DNA from: Citrobacter sp.
GTDB taxonomy: Bacteria > Pseudomonadota > Gammaproteobacteria > Enterobacterales > Enterobacteriaceae
Reading direction: 5' to 3'
Assembly (NCBI GenBank): GCA_019415335.1
Contig: DXKH01000135.1
Span: 62,001 to 126,000 of the forward strand
Length of the DNA stretch: 64,000 nt
A program made the translations under genes and the position numbers. Shown here piece after piece: positions 9,862 through 17,920 of the stretch. The notes beneath the pieces were generated by a model, which worked only from the letters and a program-made list of their open reading frames with translations, did not search any database and was not told where the DNA came from. Positions within the stretch are counted from its first letter, which is position 1; every line of letters begins with the position of its first letter.

Positions 9862-10076
9862 TGCGCCTCCTGCAAAACGGCATAATGGCCGGGAATTAAC
9901 GTGGTCCAGTGGCGCGACAGCCACTGCTGGCAGGCTTCCTGAGACTGCGGTTCGCATGCCACCTGCCAGCCGGCAGGCAATGCGCAATGCTGTGGCCAGA
10001 GGCTAAACTGCTGCTGCGAATTTTGCAGAATGTAGAACTGTCCCTGCGGATTATCGAAGGGATTACTGAATTCCAT
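9858..10076 (-). CDS. ybdZ: MbtH-like protein YbdZ
   Basis: MbtH-family proteins bind adenylation domains of peptide synthetases and support their activity. YbdZ partners EntF. The 72-residue protein shows the family pattern: NPFDNPQGQFYILQN at residues 4-18, SLWPQHCALPAGW at about 25-37, and a CQQWLSRHWT block near the C-terminus. The frame could start earlier at 10106, but ATG 10074-10076 gives the usual length and N-terminus MEFSNPF. The stop overlaps the entF start (9858-9861), which points to coupled synthesis of the two partners. Confidence 0.95.
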   Translation of the reverse strand: MEFSNPFDNPQGQFYILQNSQQQFSLWPQHCALPAGWQVACEPQSQEACQQWLSRHWTTLIPGHYAVLQEAQ

Positions 10077-10106
10077 ACTCAACTCCTGTCGTGGAAAATC
10101 GCTCAC

Positions 10107-11315
10107 TTAGCGCAGCGGCTTCCAGAGGTCGATCAACCCCTGCATCAGGCCGCCACGCCAGCAAAGCGCATCATGTCCGCCGTCAACCTGACGCCAGAAA
10201 ACCGACTGCTGTGTCGTCTGTAGTTGTGTGTAAAGCGCCTGGTTCGCGCGAAAGATAACCGGTTCCTGGACTCCCGCCTCAAGGACAATCCGCAATCCCT
10301 TCGCGGACAGCGTACCAGTGCGAAGTTGTTCAATAATCAGCCCGTCCTGTTGACCGCCGCGATGGGGCCACCAGTAAGAACCAGACTGGCTGAGCACACA
10401 GCCAAAGCGTTCCGGCCAGTGCAGCCCGGCAAACAGCGATGACAACCCGCCAAAACTTTGTCCTGCAACGACCGTGCGCTCAGGACGATCGCTGAATGAC
10501 GCAACGCGCCGGACCTGCGGCAATAACTCGTGTTGCACCGCCAGCCAGAAATCCGCATTGCAGGGAAGTTCACGGCTGCGGTGTGTGGTATCGATGGCAT
10601 CAATAAGCAGATAAACCGCCGGGGGAAGTTGCCCCCGCTGAGTGAGTGAAGTGAGCGCAGGCCAGACGGGCATGCTCTGCGCCCAGAATTGCCCATCAAG
10701 AAGAATCGCCAGGGGGCGTTCATCCGGCTGCGCATCACCGGTTGTAAAGACCCACACCCGGCGCGTATTGCCCAGACGCGCGCTGTTCCAGTGCAGAACT
10801 ACCGGCGATGACGCTGGCGCTTGCGGGGAATCCCAGCCCGGTTGTACAGGGGCCTGCGGCATCTCAAGCGCCGACACGGCGTGCCCTCGCCCCCCTTTCC
10901 AGCTTACCGGATTAAGCGGATCGGCAATCGCCTGTGGCAACAGTTGCCGCCAGCCTTCGCGCAGCGCCGTGCGATCCAGCGCTTCACCCGCTTTCAGCGA
11001 CGCAAACGACTCGTCCTGCGTTGAGGGAATAAAGCAGTAACTGCCGCGCCAGTTGGCACTTAAGACGGTCTGCCACTGCCAGACATCCGTTCCAGCAATG
11101 CGCTGCATCGTCTGGGGAAAGACATTCTGGTGATGGTCGGTCACGCCGGTGATATACACCCAGACTCGCTGAATCGCTGAGTGAAATTCACTCCCCTGCG
11201 GGTCGCGCCACCAGAAGGTCACCCGGTAGTTTCCGTCTGCTTCACGCGTCCATTGCGGACCGTTTTTTGACTGCCACCAGGCCTCACTGCCTACCGTTAA
11301 CGCCGTCACCGTCAT
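10107..11315 (-). CDS. fes: Enterochelin esterase Fes (cytosolic)
   Basis: Fes cuts the trilactone of imported ferric enterobactin in the cytosol so that iron is released. The 402-residue protein has an N-terminal enterochelin-esterase domain (residues 1 to about 160, including VWVYITGVTDHHQN) and a C-terminal alpha/beta hydrolase. The nucleophile motif is GQSFGG (about residue 268-273), with SQSGSYWWPHRGG following and the catalytic His in DGGHDALCWRGG near 385. There is no signal peptide. It is the first gene of the fes-ybdZ-entF operon and is divergent from fepA across a Fur box. A secreted homologue is encoded at 34151-35776. Confidence 0.97.
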   Translation of the reverse strand: MTVTALTVGSEAWWQSKNGPQWTREADGNYRVTFWWRDPQGSEFHSAIQRVWVYITGVTDHHQNVFPQTMQRIAGTDVWQWQTVLSANWRGSYCFIPSTQDESFASLKAGEALDRTALREGWRQLLPQAIADPLNPVSWKGGRGHAVSALEMPQAPVQPGWDSPQAPASSPVVLHWNSARLGNTRRVWVFTTGDAQPDERPLAILLDGQFWAQSMPVWPALTSLTQRGQLPPAVYLLIDAIDTTHRSRELPCNADFWLAVQHELLPQVRRVASFSDRPERTVVAGQSFGGLSSLFAGLHWPERFGCVLSQSGSYWWPHRGGQQDGLIIEQLRTGTLSAKGLRIVLEAGVQEPVIFRANQALYTQLQTTQQSVFWRQVDGGHDALCWRGGLMQGLIDLWKPLR

Positions 11316-11361
11316 AACCTCATGTTAATTGTGATTTTTTTCATTGTTTAATGAAATATGT

Positions 11362-11395
11362 TGATAATATTATTGATAACTATTTGCATTTGCAA
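11362..11395. promoter_or_regulatory. Fur-binding region between fes and fepA
   Basis: A run of overlapping Fur-like repeats, TGATAATATTATTGATAAC followed by TATTTGCATTTGCAA, fits the known divergent fes-fepA control region of E. coli. It lies about 47 bases upstream of fes and 157 bases upstream of fepA, so fepA has a long untranslated leader. No gene is seen elsewhere in 11316-11552. Confidence 0.85.
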
Positions 11396-11552
11396 TAGCG
11401 TATTGACGCGCCGTGGGAAGCGCGAACAGTTTTTAACCAACCGCGCTGCGGGCTTTTCTGGAATGGAGGGTTTTCGCAGAGGCGGGCGACATCGGGCCGG
11501 ATACCGATCTCAGGTGTCTGGTACACGTGGCTAAAGAAAAGCAGGAAATACA

Positions 11553-13826
11553 ATGAACAAGAAGATTCATTCCCTGGCCTTATTGGTCAACTTAGGGATT
11601 TACGGGGTAGCGCTGCCCGCAATGGCAGAAGAAACCGCTGATAGCACCGCCGTCTCTCATGAAGATACTATTGTGGTTACCGCCGCCCAGCAGAACTTGC
11701 AGGCTCCTGGCGTGTCGACTATCACCGCAGATGAAATTCGCAAAAATCCTCCCGCTCGCGACGTCTCTGAAATCATCCGTACCATGCCTGGTGTTAACCT
11801 GACAGGTAACTCGACCAGCGGCCAGCGCGGCAATAACCGTCAGATTGATATTCGTGGGATGGGGCCAGAAAACACCCTGATCCTGATCGACGGTAAACCG
11901 GTGACCAGCCGCAACTCCGTGCGCCTCGGCTGGCGTGGTGAGCGTGATACCCGTGGTGATACCTCGTGGGTGCCACCAGAGATGATCGAACGTATTGAAG
12001 TCCTGCGCGGACCTGCCGCCGCGCGTTACGGTAACGGTGCTGCCGGTGGTGTGGTGAATATCATCACCAAAAAAGGCAGCAATGAGTGGCACGGCTCCTG
12101 GAATACCTATTTCAACGCGCCTGAACACAAAGATGAAGGGGCGACCAAACGCACAAACTTCACCCTCAACGGCCCGCTGGGCGGGGATTTCAGCTTCCGC
12201 CTGTTCGGTAACCTGGATAAAACGCAGGCCGATGCACGTAACATCAACCAGGGCCATCAGTCTGAACGTACCGGCACCTATGCCGACACGCTGCCTGCCG
12301 GTCGTGAAGGCGTCATCAACAAGGACATTAACGGGGTGGTGCGCTGGGATTTCGCACCGATGCAGTCGATTGAACTGGAAGCCGGTTACAGCCGCCAGGG
12401 TAACCTGTACGCCGGGGACACGCAGAACACCAACACCAACCAACTGGTGAAAGATAACTACGGCGAAGAGACCAACCGTCTCTACCGCCAGAACTACTCG
12501 CTGACCTGGAACGGCGGTTGGGATAACGGTGTCACCACCACCAACTGGGTGCAGTACGAACATACCCGCAACTCCCGTACGCCGGAAGGTCTGGCGGGCG
12601 GTACTGAAGGGATCTTCGACCCGAAAGCGTCACAGAAATATGTTGATGCCGACCTGAACGACGTCACGCTGCACAGTGAAATCAGCATGCCGTTCGATTT
12701 GCTGGTTAACCAGAACCTGACGCTGGGTACCGAATGGACCCAGCAGCGCATGAAGGACATGCTCTCCAACTCGCAGACCTTTATGGGCGGTGATATTCCA
12801 GGCTCCAGCAGCACCGACCGCAGCCCTTATTCGAAAGCGGAAATTTTCTCGTTGTTCGCGGAGAACAACATGGAGCTGACCGACAGCACCATGCTGACGC
12901 CGGGCCTGCGTTTCGATCACCACAGCATCGTGGGCGACAACTGGAGCCCATCGCTGAACCTGTCACAGGGTCTGGGCGATGACTTCACCCTGAAGATGGG
13001 CATTGCGCGGGCGTATAAAGCGCCAAGCCTGTATCAGACCAACCCGAACTATATTCTGTACAGTAAAGGCCAGGGCTGTTACGCCACGGGTGCCGCGACC
13101 GGTATCGGCTGTTACATGATGGGTAACGACGATCTGAAAGCAGAAACCAGCGTCAACAAAGAGATTGGTCTTGAGTTCAAACGTGATGGCTGGCTGGCGG
13201 GTGTGACCTGGTTCCGTAACGATTATCGCAATAAGATCGAAGCCGGCACAGTACCGATGGACCGCACATCGATTACCAACAAAGGCAAAACCACCTACAC
13301 CGATATCTATCAGTGGGAGAACGTGCCTAAAGCGGTCGTGGAAGGGCTGGAAGGGACGCTGAACGTACCGGTTAGCAACACCGTTAACTGGACCAACAAC
13401 ATCACTTACATGCTGCAGAGTAAAAACAAAGAGACCGGCGAACGCCTGTCGATTATTCCGGAGTACACGCTGAACTCAACGCTGAGCTGGCAGGTACATC
13501 AGGATGTTTCTCTGCAATCCACCTTTACCTGGTACGGCAAACAGGAGCCGAAGAAATACGATTACCAGGGTAAACCGGTGACCGGTTCAGATAAACAGTC
13601 CATCAGCCCATACAGCATCGTGGGTCTAAGCGCGACCTGGGATGTGACCAAAAATGTCAGCCTGACCGGCGGCGTGGATAACGTCTTCGACAAACGTCTG
13701 TGGCGTGAAGGTAATGCGCAAACGACCGGTAGCACGACCGATGTCTCTTATATGCGTGGCGCAGGTGCGTACACCTATAACGAACCGGGTCGTACGTGGT
13801 ACATGAGCGTTAACACCCACTTCTGA
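11553..13826 (+). CDS. fepA: TonB-dependent ferric enterobactin receptor FepA
   Basis: FepA takes up ferric enterobactin through the outer membrane using TonB energy. It has 757 residues. A signal peptide ends near residue 24 (VALPAMA-EE), a TonB box DTIVV is at about 38-42, the plug runs to about residue 175 (with LRGPAAARYGNGAAGGVVNI), and a 22-strand barrel ends in the C-terminal aromatic pattern TWYMSVNTHF. Two cysteines near residues 509 and 519 (GCYATG...IGCYM) probably form a loop disulfide. Start ATG 11553 follows AGCAGGAAA. Its leader is long (see the Fur site). A strong hairpin follows before entD. Confidence 0.97.
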   Translation: MNKKIHSLALLVNLGIYGVALPAMAEETADSTAVSHEDTIVVTAAQQNLQAPGVSTITADEIRKNPPARDVSEIIRTMPGVNLTGNSTSGQRGNNRQIDIRGMGPENTLILIDGKPVTSRNSVRLGWRGERDTRGDTSWVPPEMIERIEVLRGPAAARYGNGAAGGVVNIITKKGSNEWHGSWNTYFNAPEHKDEGATKRTNFTLNGPLGGDFSFRLFGNLDKTQADARNINQGHQSERTGTYADTLPAGREGVINKDINGVVRWDFAPMQSIELEAGYSRQGNLYAGDTQNTNTNQLVKDNYGEETNRLYRQNYSLTWNGGWDNGVTTTNWVQYEHTRNSRTPEGLAGGTEGIFDPKASQKYVDADLNDVTLHSEISMPFDLLVNQNLTLGTEWTQQRMKDMLSNSQTFMGGDIPGSSSTDRSPYSKAEIFSLFAENNMELTDSTMLTPGLRFDHHSIVGDNWSPSLNLSQGLGDDFTLKMGIARAYKAPSLYQTNPNYILYSKGQGCYATGAATGIGCYMMGNDDLKAETSVNKEIGLEFKRDGWLAGVTWFRNDYRNKIEAGTVPMDRTSITNKGKTTYTDIYQWENVPKAVVEGLEGTLNVPVSNTVNWTNNITYMLQSKNKETGERLSIIPEYTLNSTLSWQVHQDVSLQSTFTWYGKQEPKKYDYQGKPVTGSDKQSISPYSIVGLSATWDVTKNVSLTGGVDNVFDKRLWREGNAQTTGSTTDVSYMRGAGAYTYNEPGRTWYMSVNTHF

Positions 13827-13834
13827 TGCCCTCT

Positions 13835-13862
13835 TCCCTCCTCCGCCAGGAGGAGGGATTTT
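13835..13862 (+). terminator. Hairpin between fepA and entD
   Basis: TCCCTCCTCC (13835-13844) and GGAGGAGGGA (13849-13858) form a perfect ten-base-pair stem with a GCCA loop and four T after it. entD begins only nine bases later. It may end most fepA transcripts while letting a few continue into entD, lowering transferase levels relative to the receptor. Confidence 0.8.
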
Positions 13863-13871
13863 GATGACGCG

Positions 13872-14495
13872 ATGAAGACAACCCACTCCCCTCTGATTCT
13901 GGCGCACCACACGTTGCATTGTGTGACGTTCGAGCCGGACACCTTCCATGAGCACGATCTGCTGTGGCTTCCTCATCATGCGCAACTGGTACGTGCCGGG
14001 CGTAAACGTAAAGCCGAACACCTGGCCGGTCGTATTGCCGCCGTGCATGCGCTACGCGAGCAGGGTCATAAAAACGTGCCGGGAATGGGTGAACAGCGAC
14101 AACCGTTATGGCCGGAAGGTCTGTTTGGCAGCATCAGCCACTGCGACACCACCGCGCTGGCGGTGGTGTCGCGCAAGCCGGTTGGAATTGATATTGAAGA
14201 AATCGTGACGCCGCAAACGGCGGCTGAGCTGGCAGACAGTATCGTCACTGAGGCAGAAAAAGCACGGCTGGCAGCGAGCGGATTACCTTTTGAACAGGCG
14301 CTCACACTGGCGTTTTCCGCCAAAGAGAGCGCCTTTAAGGCAACCCCGGAACGAATGCAGGCAGGCTGCAGATTTATGCACTATAACATTTTCGACGTTC
14401 AACCTGACCAGATGAGGCTAGAAGCCTTCGAGCAGATCTGGCATGTTCAGTGGCTCTCAACAGATAGCCATGTCGTTACCGTGGCAACGCGTTAA
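13872..14495 (+). CDS. entD: Enterobactin synthase 4'-phosphopantetheinyl transferase EntD
   Basis: EntD attaches the phosphopantetheine arm of coenzyme A to the carrier domains of EntB and EntF. The 207-residue protein shows the Sfp/EntD motifs: an SISHC block near residue 88, GIDIE near 106-110 (magnesium-binding Asp and Glu), and FSAKESAFK near 148-156. Another ATG at 13864 in a different frame stops at once, so ATG 13872 is the start. It sits directly behind fepA and its hairpin as in E. coli. The backbone is broken after this gene: hokE, the next E. coli-type neighbour, is 11 kb away beyond a catabolic island. Confidence 0.95.
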   Translation: MKTTHSPLILAHHTLHCVTFEPDTFHEHDLLWLPHHAQLVRAGRKRKAEHLAGRIAAVHALREQGHKNVPGMGEQRQPLWPEGLFGSISHCDTTALAVVSRKPVGIDIEEIVTPQTAAELADSIVTEAEKARLAASGLPFEQALTLAFSAKESAFKATPERMQAGCRFMHYNIFDVQPDQMRLEAFEQIWHVQWLSTDSHVVTVATR

Positions 14496-14498
14496 CCC

Positions 14499-15434
14499 TC
14501 ACAGCATTTCCCGCGCCTGGGCCGCAATCGACTGAGCATCAAAACCATGATGCTGGCGCATCCAGCCACGGTCAGCTGCCGCCGCATATTCGCCATCCGG
14601 GATCCCTAAGCGCTTCAGAACCGCGCCCGTACCGTCTTCCGCCAGGACTTCCGCCACCAGGCTTCCCAGTCCACCGTTGATATTGTGCTCTTCAACGGTG
14701 ATCACCGCTTTGCAGCCTTTCAGGGCCGCTAACAGTGCTTTGGTATCACACGGACGAATAGACGGCACACTCACGACCGTCGCCTGAATACCCGAATCGG
14801 CTAACAGTGCGGCCGCATCAACAATTTCATGGACCGTAGAGCCCGTCGCCACCAGCGCCAGCGCGTCGCCTTCACGTAAGGTCACCACGGCACCCGGCAC
14901 AAACTGATAGCTCTCGTCATGCAGTTCCGGGAGCGCCTTTCCGTCCATACGAATATACACCGGCCCCTGATAGCCAATGGCATAGTCGATGATCTGCCGA
15001 CATTCTCGCGGTGAAGAGGGGGCGAAAATCTGGATATTGCCAAATCCACGCATAATGGCGATGTCGTCGATCGCGTGGTGCGTGCTCGCCAGCGGACCAT
15101 AGCTGGCCCCCGCGTTCAGACCAAACAGCTTCACGTTGGTATTGTTGTAGCAAACGTCAACTTTGATTTGCTCATTAGCACGGGAAATCAGGAAAGGTGC
15201 CGCGTTACAGGTGACCGCAACCTTGCCGCCAAGCGCAAGCCCTGCCGCCGTCCCGACCATACTTTGTTCGGCAATCCCCACGTTGACCAGTCTGTCCGGG
15301 AACTGCTTAATGAAGGGGCCAATTTTCGCGGTGGAGGTTGAGTCAGCCACAACCGGCACCAGATCAACGCCATTTTCTACCGCATCGATAAACGCCTGAA
15401 CCATGACGTTCGCGAGATGTTCTGCATTACTCAT
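14499..15434 (-). CDS. Transketolase-like protein, C-terminal subunit
   Basis: The 311-residue protein corresponds to the pyrimidine-binding and C-terminal domains of transketolase. It carries VNVGIAEQSM (about residues 48-57), which holds the catalytic glutamate, and a C-terminal domain from about residue 190. It would work as a heteromer with the preceding N-terminal subunit, whose stop overlaps its start (ATGAGTAA, 15427-15434). Split transketolases occur in specialised sugar pathways such as apulose-4-phosphate cleavage, and are distinct from the single-chain housekeeping enzyme. The stop is only four bases from that of convergent entD. The substrate cannot be read from sequence. A role in cleaving the ketose phosphate made by the kinase at 17921 is inferred. 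Confidence 0.88.
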   Translation of the reverse strand: MSNAEHLANVMVQAFIDAVENGVDLVPVVADSTSTAKIGPFIKQFPDRLVNVGIAEQSMVGTAAGLALGGKVAVTCNAAPFLISRANEQIKVDVCYNNTNVKLFGLNAGASYGPLASTHHAIDDIAIMRGFGNIQIFAPSSPRECRQIIDYAIGYQGPVYIRMDGKALPELHDESYQFVPGAVVTLREGDALALVATGSTVHEIVDAAALLADSGIQATVVSVPSIRPCDTKALLAALKGCKAVITVEEHNINGGLGSLVAEVLAEDGTGAVLKRLGIPDGEYAAAADRGWMRQHHGFDAQSIAAQAREML

Positions 15435-16257
15435 CTTTCAACTCCTCCAGAGCCAGTTCAATCTCTTCACCTTTCGGCACCCGGTGGTGCCACTCAGGAC
15501 GCCCCTGGATAAACGAGATACCCGCGCCTTTTGTGGTATTGGCAATCACGACATTAGGTTTCCCTTCCTGTTTCAGTCCTTCCAGCGTACTGACGACCGA
15601 CGCCATATCATTTCCCTGACATTCAGTAACCTGCATGCCGAAGGCGCGCCATTTATCCGCAAGCGGATCGGTATTCATAATTTCACGCGTGGGACCGGCC
15701 AACTGGAGATTATTCTTGTCATTAATGATCACCAGATTATCGAGTCCATAATGCGCCGCCGCGAGCGCAGCCTCCCAGTTGCTGCCTTCAGCCAGTTCAC
15801 CATCGCCGGTAATTAAAAAGATGCGGCGGGCACTGTTGCTTTTTTTCGCTGCCAGCGCCAGTCCCACCGCAACAGGCAAACCGTGGCCCAGCGCGCCAGT
15901 GTTCAGTTCAATACCCGGCGTTTTCTGGCGTACCGGGTGGCCCGGAAGATGAGAGTTGGCGTGCTGGTAGGTACTCAGCCAGTCAACAGGGAAAAAACCG
16001 GCCTCCGCCAGAACACAGTAGTAGCAACCTACCGCGTGGCCTTTGGACTGGATATAGATGTCCCGCTCCCCATCGTCGATACGATCCGGAGCGACATTCA
16101 AAATTCGGAAATAAAGCGCGGTGAGTAGTTCAACCTGAGACAGGTCCGCACCGGTATGCCCTCCTGCTGGGCTGTAGGCGTTTAATTTGACGATGTGACG
16201 GCGCACCGCTCGCGCTGTGCGCTCAAGAGTCTGGATATCATAGTGCCAGGGATTCAT
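15427..16257 (-). CDS. Transketolase-like protein, N-terminal subunit
   Basis: This 276-residue protein is the thiamine-diphosphate-binding half of a split transketolase. Visible are GGHTGADLS (about residues 32-40), SKGHAVGCYY (about 71-80), the ThDP/magnesium motif that starts at GDGELAEGSNWE and ends about 30 residues later at NDKNN, and a C-terminal linker. It is coupled to the C-terminal subunit by an eight-base overlap. It is divergent from a SorC-type regulator across a 361-base region with several A/T-rich palindromes. A homologous arrangement (AptA/AptB) is known for D-apiose breakdown, but no apiose isomerase-like gene is seen here, so the substrate stays open. Confidence 0.88.
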   Translation of the reverse strand: MNPWHYDIQTLERTARAVRRHIVKLNAYSPAGGHTGADLSQVELLTALYFRILNVAPDRIDDGERDIYIQSKGHAVGCYYCVLAEAGFFPVDWLSTYQHANSHLPGHPVRQKTPGIELNTGALGHGLPVAVGLALAAKKSNSARRIFLITGDGELAEGSNWEAALAAAHYGLDNLVIINDKNNLQLAGPTREIMNTDPLADKWRAFGMQVTECQGNDMASVVSTLEGLKQEGKPNVVIANTTKGAGISFIQGRPEWHHRVPKGEEIELALEELKDE

Positions 16258-16618
16258 TTAACACCTCTGAATTTATTTTCAATATGGAATATTTATTCCA
16301 TCAGGGACTAAAAAAACCAGAAATCCCTTTGCTTCGCATCACACGGCTTACGCCACGGTATCTTACTCAGGAACATTCTGCCTCCTCACCGCGACCACAT
16401 TGACGTCGGGAATAATCAGTTGACCTGAAATCACCATGAATATATATTCATAAATGATTCTTTATTCAATTATGCAACCACATTTCCGTATTTGTCCATC
16501 CCTGTTTTTGAGGATTGGTTAAAGTTAGAGCTTTATCACACTTACCTGCCTTCTGTTTTCGCGTATGATAAAAGTCTTTAAGATAATGGCTGTACGTAAA
16601 TGATTTTCGGGGAAATAT
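16258..16618. promoter_or_regulatory. Divergent control region of the sugar island
   Basis: This 361-base stretch has no gene. It holds the imperfect palindrome TGAATTTATTTTCA (16268-16281), the palindrome ATGGAATATTTATTCCAT (16284-16301, eight-base arms), and the perfect TGAATATATATTCA (16437-16450). A related TGATTCTTTATTCA follows at 16456-16469. The same core recurs upstream of the kinase at 17791. These are probable binding sites of the SorC-type regulator, two of them close to the transketolase start. Confidence 0.6.
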
Positions 16619-17569
16619 ATGGCTAAGCAGGACGAACAACGGCTATTGGTTAAAATCGCCACCCTTTACTATCTTGAAGGACGCAAACAGTCCGATATTG
16701 CTCAACTTCTCTCGCTTTCTCAGTCGTTTATCTCCCGAGCCATCACCCGCTGTCAGAAAGAAGGGGTGGTAAAAATCAGCGTCGTACAGCCCTCAAATAT
16801 CTTTCTGAATCTTGAGAAAGGGATCGAAGATCGTTACGGGCTCAAACAGGCGATCGTGGTGGATACCGAAGACAATGCCACCGACCACAGCATCAAACGC
16901 GCCATCGGTTCCGCCGCCGCCCACTATCTTGAAACCCGCCTGCGACCCAAAGATTTGGTGGGAGTCTCCTCGTGGAGTTCAACCATCCGGGCGATGGTTG
17001 ACGAAGTGCATACCCAGAATCTGAAAGCGGGTGGCGTGATCCAACTCCTCGGCGGCGTCGGACCAAACGGCAATGTGCAGGCGACTATTTTAACCCAGAC
17101 GCTGGCGCAACATCTTAACTGTGAGGCCTGGCTGCTCCCTTCGCAAAGCATTGAGGGATCGGTTGAGGAGAAAAATCGTCTGATCGCCAGCAAGGATGTC
17201 GCCGAGGTGATCTCACGTTTCGATAATGTCGATATCGCCATTGTGGGGGTGGGAATTCTGGAGCCATCCCAGTTGCTTAAGACATCGGGTAACTACTACC
17301 ACGAAGATATGTTACAGGTACTGGCCGATCGCGGTGCTGTGGGAGATATCTGCCTGCACTACTACGACAAAAACGGTCAGCCGGTCTTACAGGATGATGA
17401 AGATCCCGTCATCGGCATGGCGCTCGATAAAGTCAAAAAATGCCCCAACGTCGTGGCGCTGGCGGGGGGAACGGATAAAGTTGCCGCCATCAAAGGGGCT
17501 CTGAACGGAGGTTATATCGACGTGTTGATCACTGATTATCCTACCGCGCGGATGTTAGTCACCGCCTGA
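16619..17569 (+). CDS. SorC/DeoR-family sugar-responsive transcriptional regulator
   Basis: The 316-residue protein has an N-terminal helix-turn-helix (about residues 20-50, with GRKQSDIAQLLSLSQSFISRAI) and a C-terminal sugar-phosphate-binding domain of the SorC/CggR type (about 60-316). Typical blocks are VGVSSWSSTIRAM (about 118-130), the GGVGPNG turn (about 145-151) and ALAGGTDKVAAIKGAL near the end, where sugar phosphates bind in relatives. It is divergent from the split transketolase and upstream of the kinase and importer genes, so it should control both arms. The effector is probably a phosphorylated intermediate of the pathway. Similar short palindromes in both flanking promoter regions fit this role. 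Confidence 0.9.
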   Translation: MAKQDEQRLLVKIATLYYLEGRKQSDIAQLLSLSQSFISRAITRCQKEGVVKISVVQPSNIFLNLEKGIEDRYGLKQAIVVDTEDNATDHSIKRAIGSAAAHYLETRLRPKDLVGVSSWSSTIRAMVDEVHTQNLKAGGVIQLLGGVGPNGNVQATILTQTLAQHLNCEAWLLPSQSIEGSVEEKNRLIASKDVAEVISRFDNVDIAIVGVGILEPSQLLKTSGNYYHEDMLQVLADRGAVGDICLHYYDKNGQPVLQDDEDPVIGMALDKVKKCPNVVALAGGTDKVAAIKGALNGGYIDVLITDYPTARMLVTA

Positions 17570-17582
17570 TCTCTCCCCCCTC

Positions 17583-17622
17583 TACGGTCTTTGCGTAAAA
17601 CGGACTCAACGCAAAGACCGTA
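17583..17622 (+). terminator. Long perfect hairpin after the SorC-type regulator
   Basis: TACGGTCTTTGCGT (17583-17596) and ACGCAAAGACCGTA (17609-17622) form a perfect 14-base-pair stem with a 12-base loop. It lies 14 bases after the regulator stop. The downstream bases are A-rich rather than T-rich, so classical intrinsic termination is uncertain. Confidence 0.6.
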
Positions 17623-17920
17623 TAAAAATCCCTATATTTCAATAAACTGAAAGGATTCACCTCCGCGTTAATTTCACACAAACCTGATATTCTTCCCGTT
17701 GGGTAAGTGTGATTCCCAGCACAATTGATGATTTTTTCTATAGCCCAACTGAAAGATTCTGGCTAAGGTATTAAATAAATAATCAGCATCGAATATATAT
17801 TCAAGACATTAAAAAAACACGATGTCACAATCAAGCCTGATTAAGTAATGACGCGACAGTGAGGGAGCCCCTCCTCCCTTCAACGCCGGGACGCAATGTG
17901 ACTCAGGAGATAATCAATCT
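17623..17920 (+). promoter_or_regulatory. Kinase promoter region with operator-like palindrome
   Basis: No gene is seen here. The palindrome GAATATATATTC at 17791-17802 repeats the core found at 16438-16449 in the divergent region. It lies about 120 bases before the kinase start. It is a likely operator for the neighbouring SorC-type protein. The rest is A/T-rich leader ending in an AGGAG ribosome site at about 17905-17909. Confidence 0.55.

Noticed and set aside
9862..9987. 42-residue N-terminal extension of EntF
   Set aside because: It overlaps ybdZ, and ATG 9859-9861 gives the known EntF N-terminus and places the carrier serine at 1006.
11592..12563. 323-codon open frame on the minus strand inside fepA
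   Set aside because: It lies wholly antisense to a clear receptor gene, shows no family motifs and has no ribosome site; it is a by-product of codon bias.
14499..16257. Frameshifted single transketolase gene
   Set aside because: The two halves each have a proper start and stop with an eight-base overlap and the boundary falls at the domain junction, as in known split transketolases. A sequencing error is therefore unlikely.
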